Of a DNA stretch of 5,609 nucleotides, positions 5,405 to 5,609 are shown piece by piece. The notes under the pieces were generated by a model. The model was given only the letters and a program-made list of their open reading frames with translations, was not told the DNA's origin and ran no database searches. The stretch lies in NCBI GenBank assembly GCA_937907405.1, contig CALCIC010001064.1, positions 1-5,609 of the forward strand. Reading direction: 5' to 3'. How positions within the stretch are numbered: position 1 is the stretch's first letter; each line of letters starts with the position of its first letter. Source of the DNA: an uncultured Isosphaeraceae bacterium. Lineage in GTDB: Bacteria; Planctomycetota; Planctomycetia; Isosphaerales; Isosphaeraceae. A program made the position numbers and the translations under genes.

Positions 5405-5609
5405 GTGCAGCTTGACGAGATCGAATGCAGCAAGTGGGAAGACGCGCTCGGCCGGATCGGCGACGGGTTGTGGACCGCCGACGACGCGGACGGCCCGGTT
5501 CGTTTGGACGTCGCGCCCCCCCCCTCGGCCGGCGCCCGATCGGCGTTCATCCCCCCCTGCCTGATCTCCGACGTCGGCGAGCCCTCGTTTCGATCGACGC
5601 ACGGAGTCC
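5405..5609 (+). CDS. pfaD: Probable PfaD-family enoyl reductase, N-terminal 68 residues (partial)
   Basis: The frame is open from a GTG at 5405 to the right edge. The product begins MQLDEIECSKWEDALGRIGD, and the most informative part is FIPPCLISDVGEPSFRSTHG near residues 48-67. PfaD proteins (FMN-dependent, nitronate monooxygenase-like barrel) carry a similar G-x-x-x-F-R-x-x-H-G stretch just before their YAYVAGAMANGIAS motif, which would lie just outside the window. PfaD acts in trans as the enoyl reductase of polyunsaturated fatty acid synthases and some polyketide synthases. The assignment rests on one short N-terminal motif from memory. A run of nine C (5516-5524) and one of seven C (5551-5557) occur in the coding sequence; both are in frame here, encoding APPPS and IPPC. 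The GGAG seven bases before the GTG supports the start. If the call is wrong, it is an unrecognised protein; coding itself is likely from codon bias and sensible composition. Confidence 0.55.
   Translation, partial: MQLDEIECSKWEDALGRIGDGLWTADDADGPVRLDVAPPPSAGARSAFIPPCLISDVGEPSFRSTHGV

Noticed and set aside
5173..5550. 125-residue minus-strand open frame including MKKVKDAKGRFHRRGH
   Set aside because: The internal ATG has no ribosome site, composition is Ser/Arg-rich, and it overlaps the pfaD-like start antisense. A small basic protein cannot be fully excluded.

Overview
The window is GC-rich, with strong G/C bias at third codon positions, so long shadow frames lie opposite real genes. The style of the proteins suggests a planctomycete, probably of the Isosphaeraceae type (Paludisphaera/Singulisphaera-like). 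Clues are a GH10-like protein with an altered active site, short regulatory gaps, GTG starts and a probable PfaD-type gene. This placement comes from remembered family resemblance, not from a search.

Layout, left to right. (1) Positions 1-1007, minus strand: the first 335 residues of a GH10 xylanase-like protein that runs off the left edge. (2) 1008-1369: a divergent intergenic region with a perfect 16-bp operator-like palindrome. (3) 1370-2356, plus: a complete short D-2-hydroxyacid dehydrogenase resembling phosphoglycerate dehydrogenase. (4) 2370-2403: a 14-bp-stem hairpin between convergent genes, with a short T run on the minus-strand side. (5) 2455-2784, minus: an A-type Fe-S carrier (HesB/IscA/ErpA). 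(6) 2883-4067, minus: cysteine desulfurase IscS. (7) About 4083-4336: a divergent control region with a good sigma70-like promoter for iscS, and an inverted repeat over a candidate promoter for the next gene. (8) 4337-5056, plus: a class I SAM-dependent methyltransferase. (9) 5057-5404: no convincing gene, several inverted repeats. (10) 5405-5609, plus: the first 68 residues of a protein that looks like the N-terminus of a PfaD-type enoyl reductase, cut by the right edge.

The clearest functional unit is iscS followed by the A-type carrier. IscS takes sulfur from cysteine and the carrier helps deliver Fe-S clusters. No IscU scaffold, IscR, chaperone or ferredoxin gene lies beside them here. 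The dehydrogenase, the methyltransferase and the GH10-like protein show no evident pathway link to this pair. If the right-edge gene is pfaD, a polyunsaturated fatty acid or polyketide synthase locus may begin just outside the window. I see no CRISPR array, tRNA, rRNA or insertion sequence. The most unusual items are the GH10-like fold without the expected catalytic Asn-Glu, the palindrome at 1103-1118, and the poly-C tracts near the start of the pfaD-like gene.
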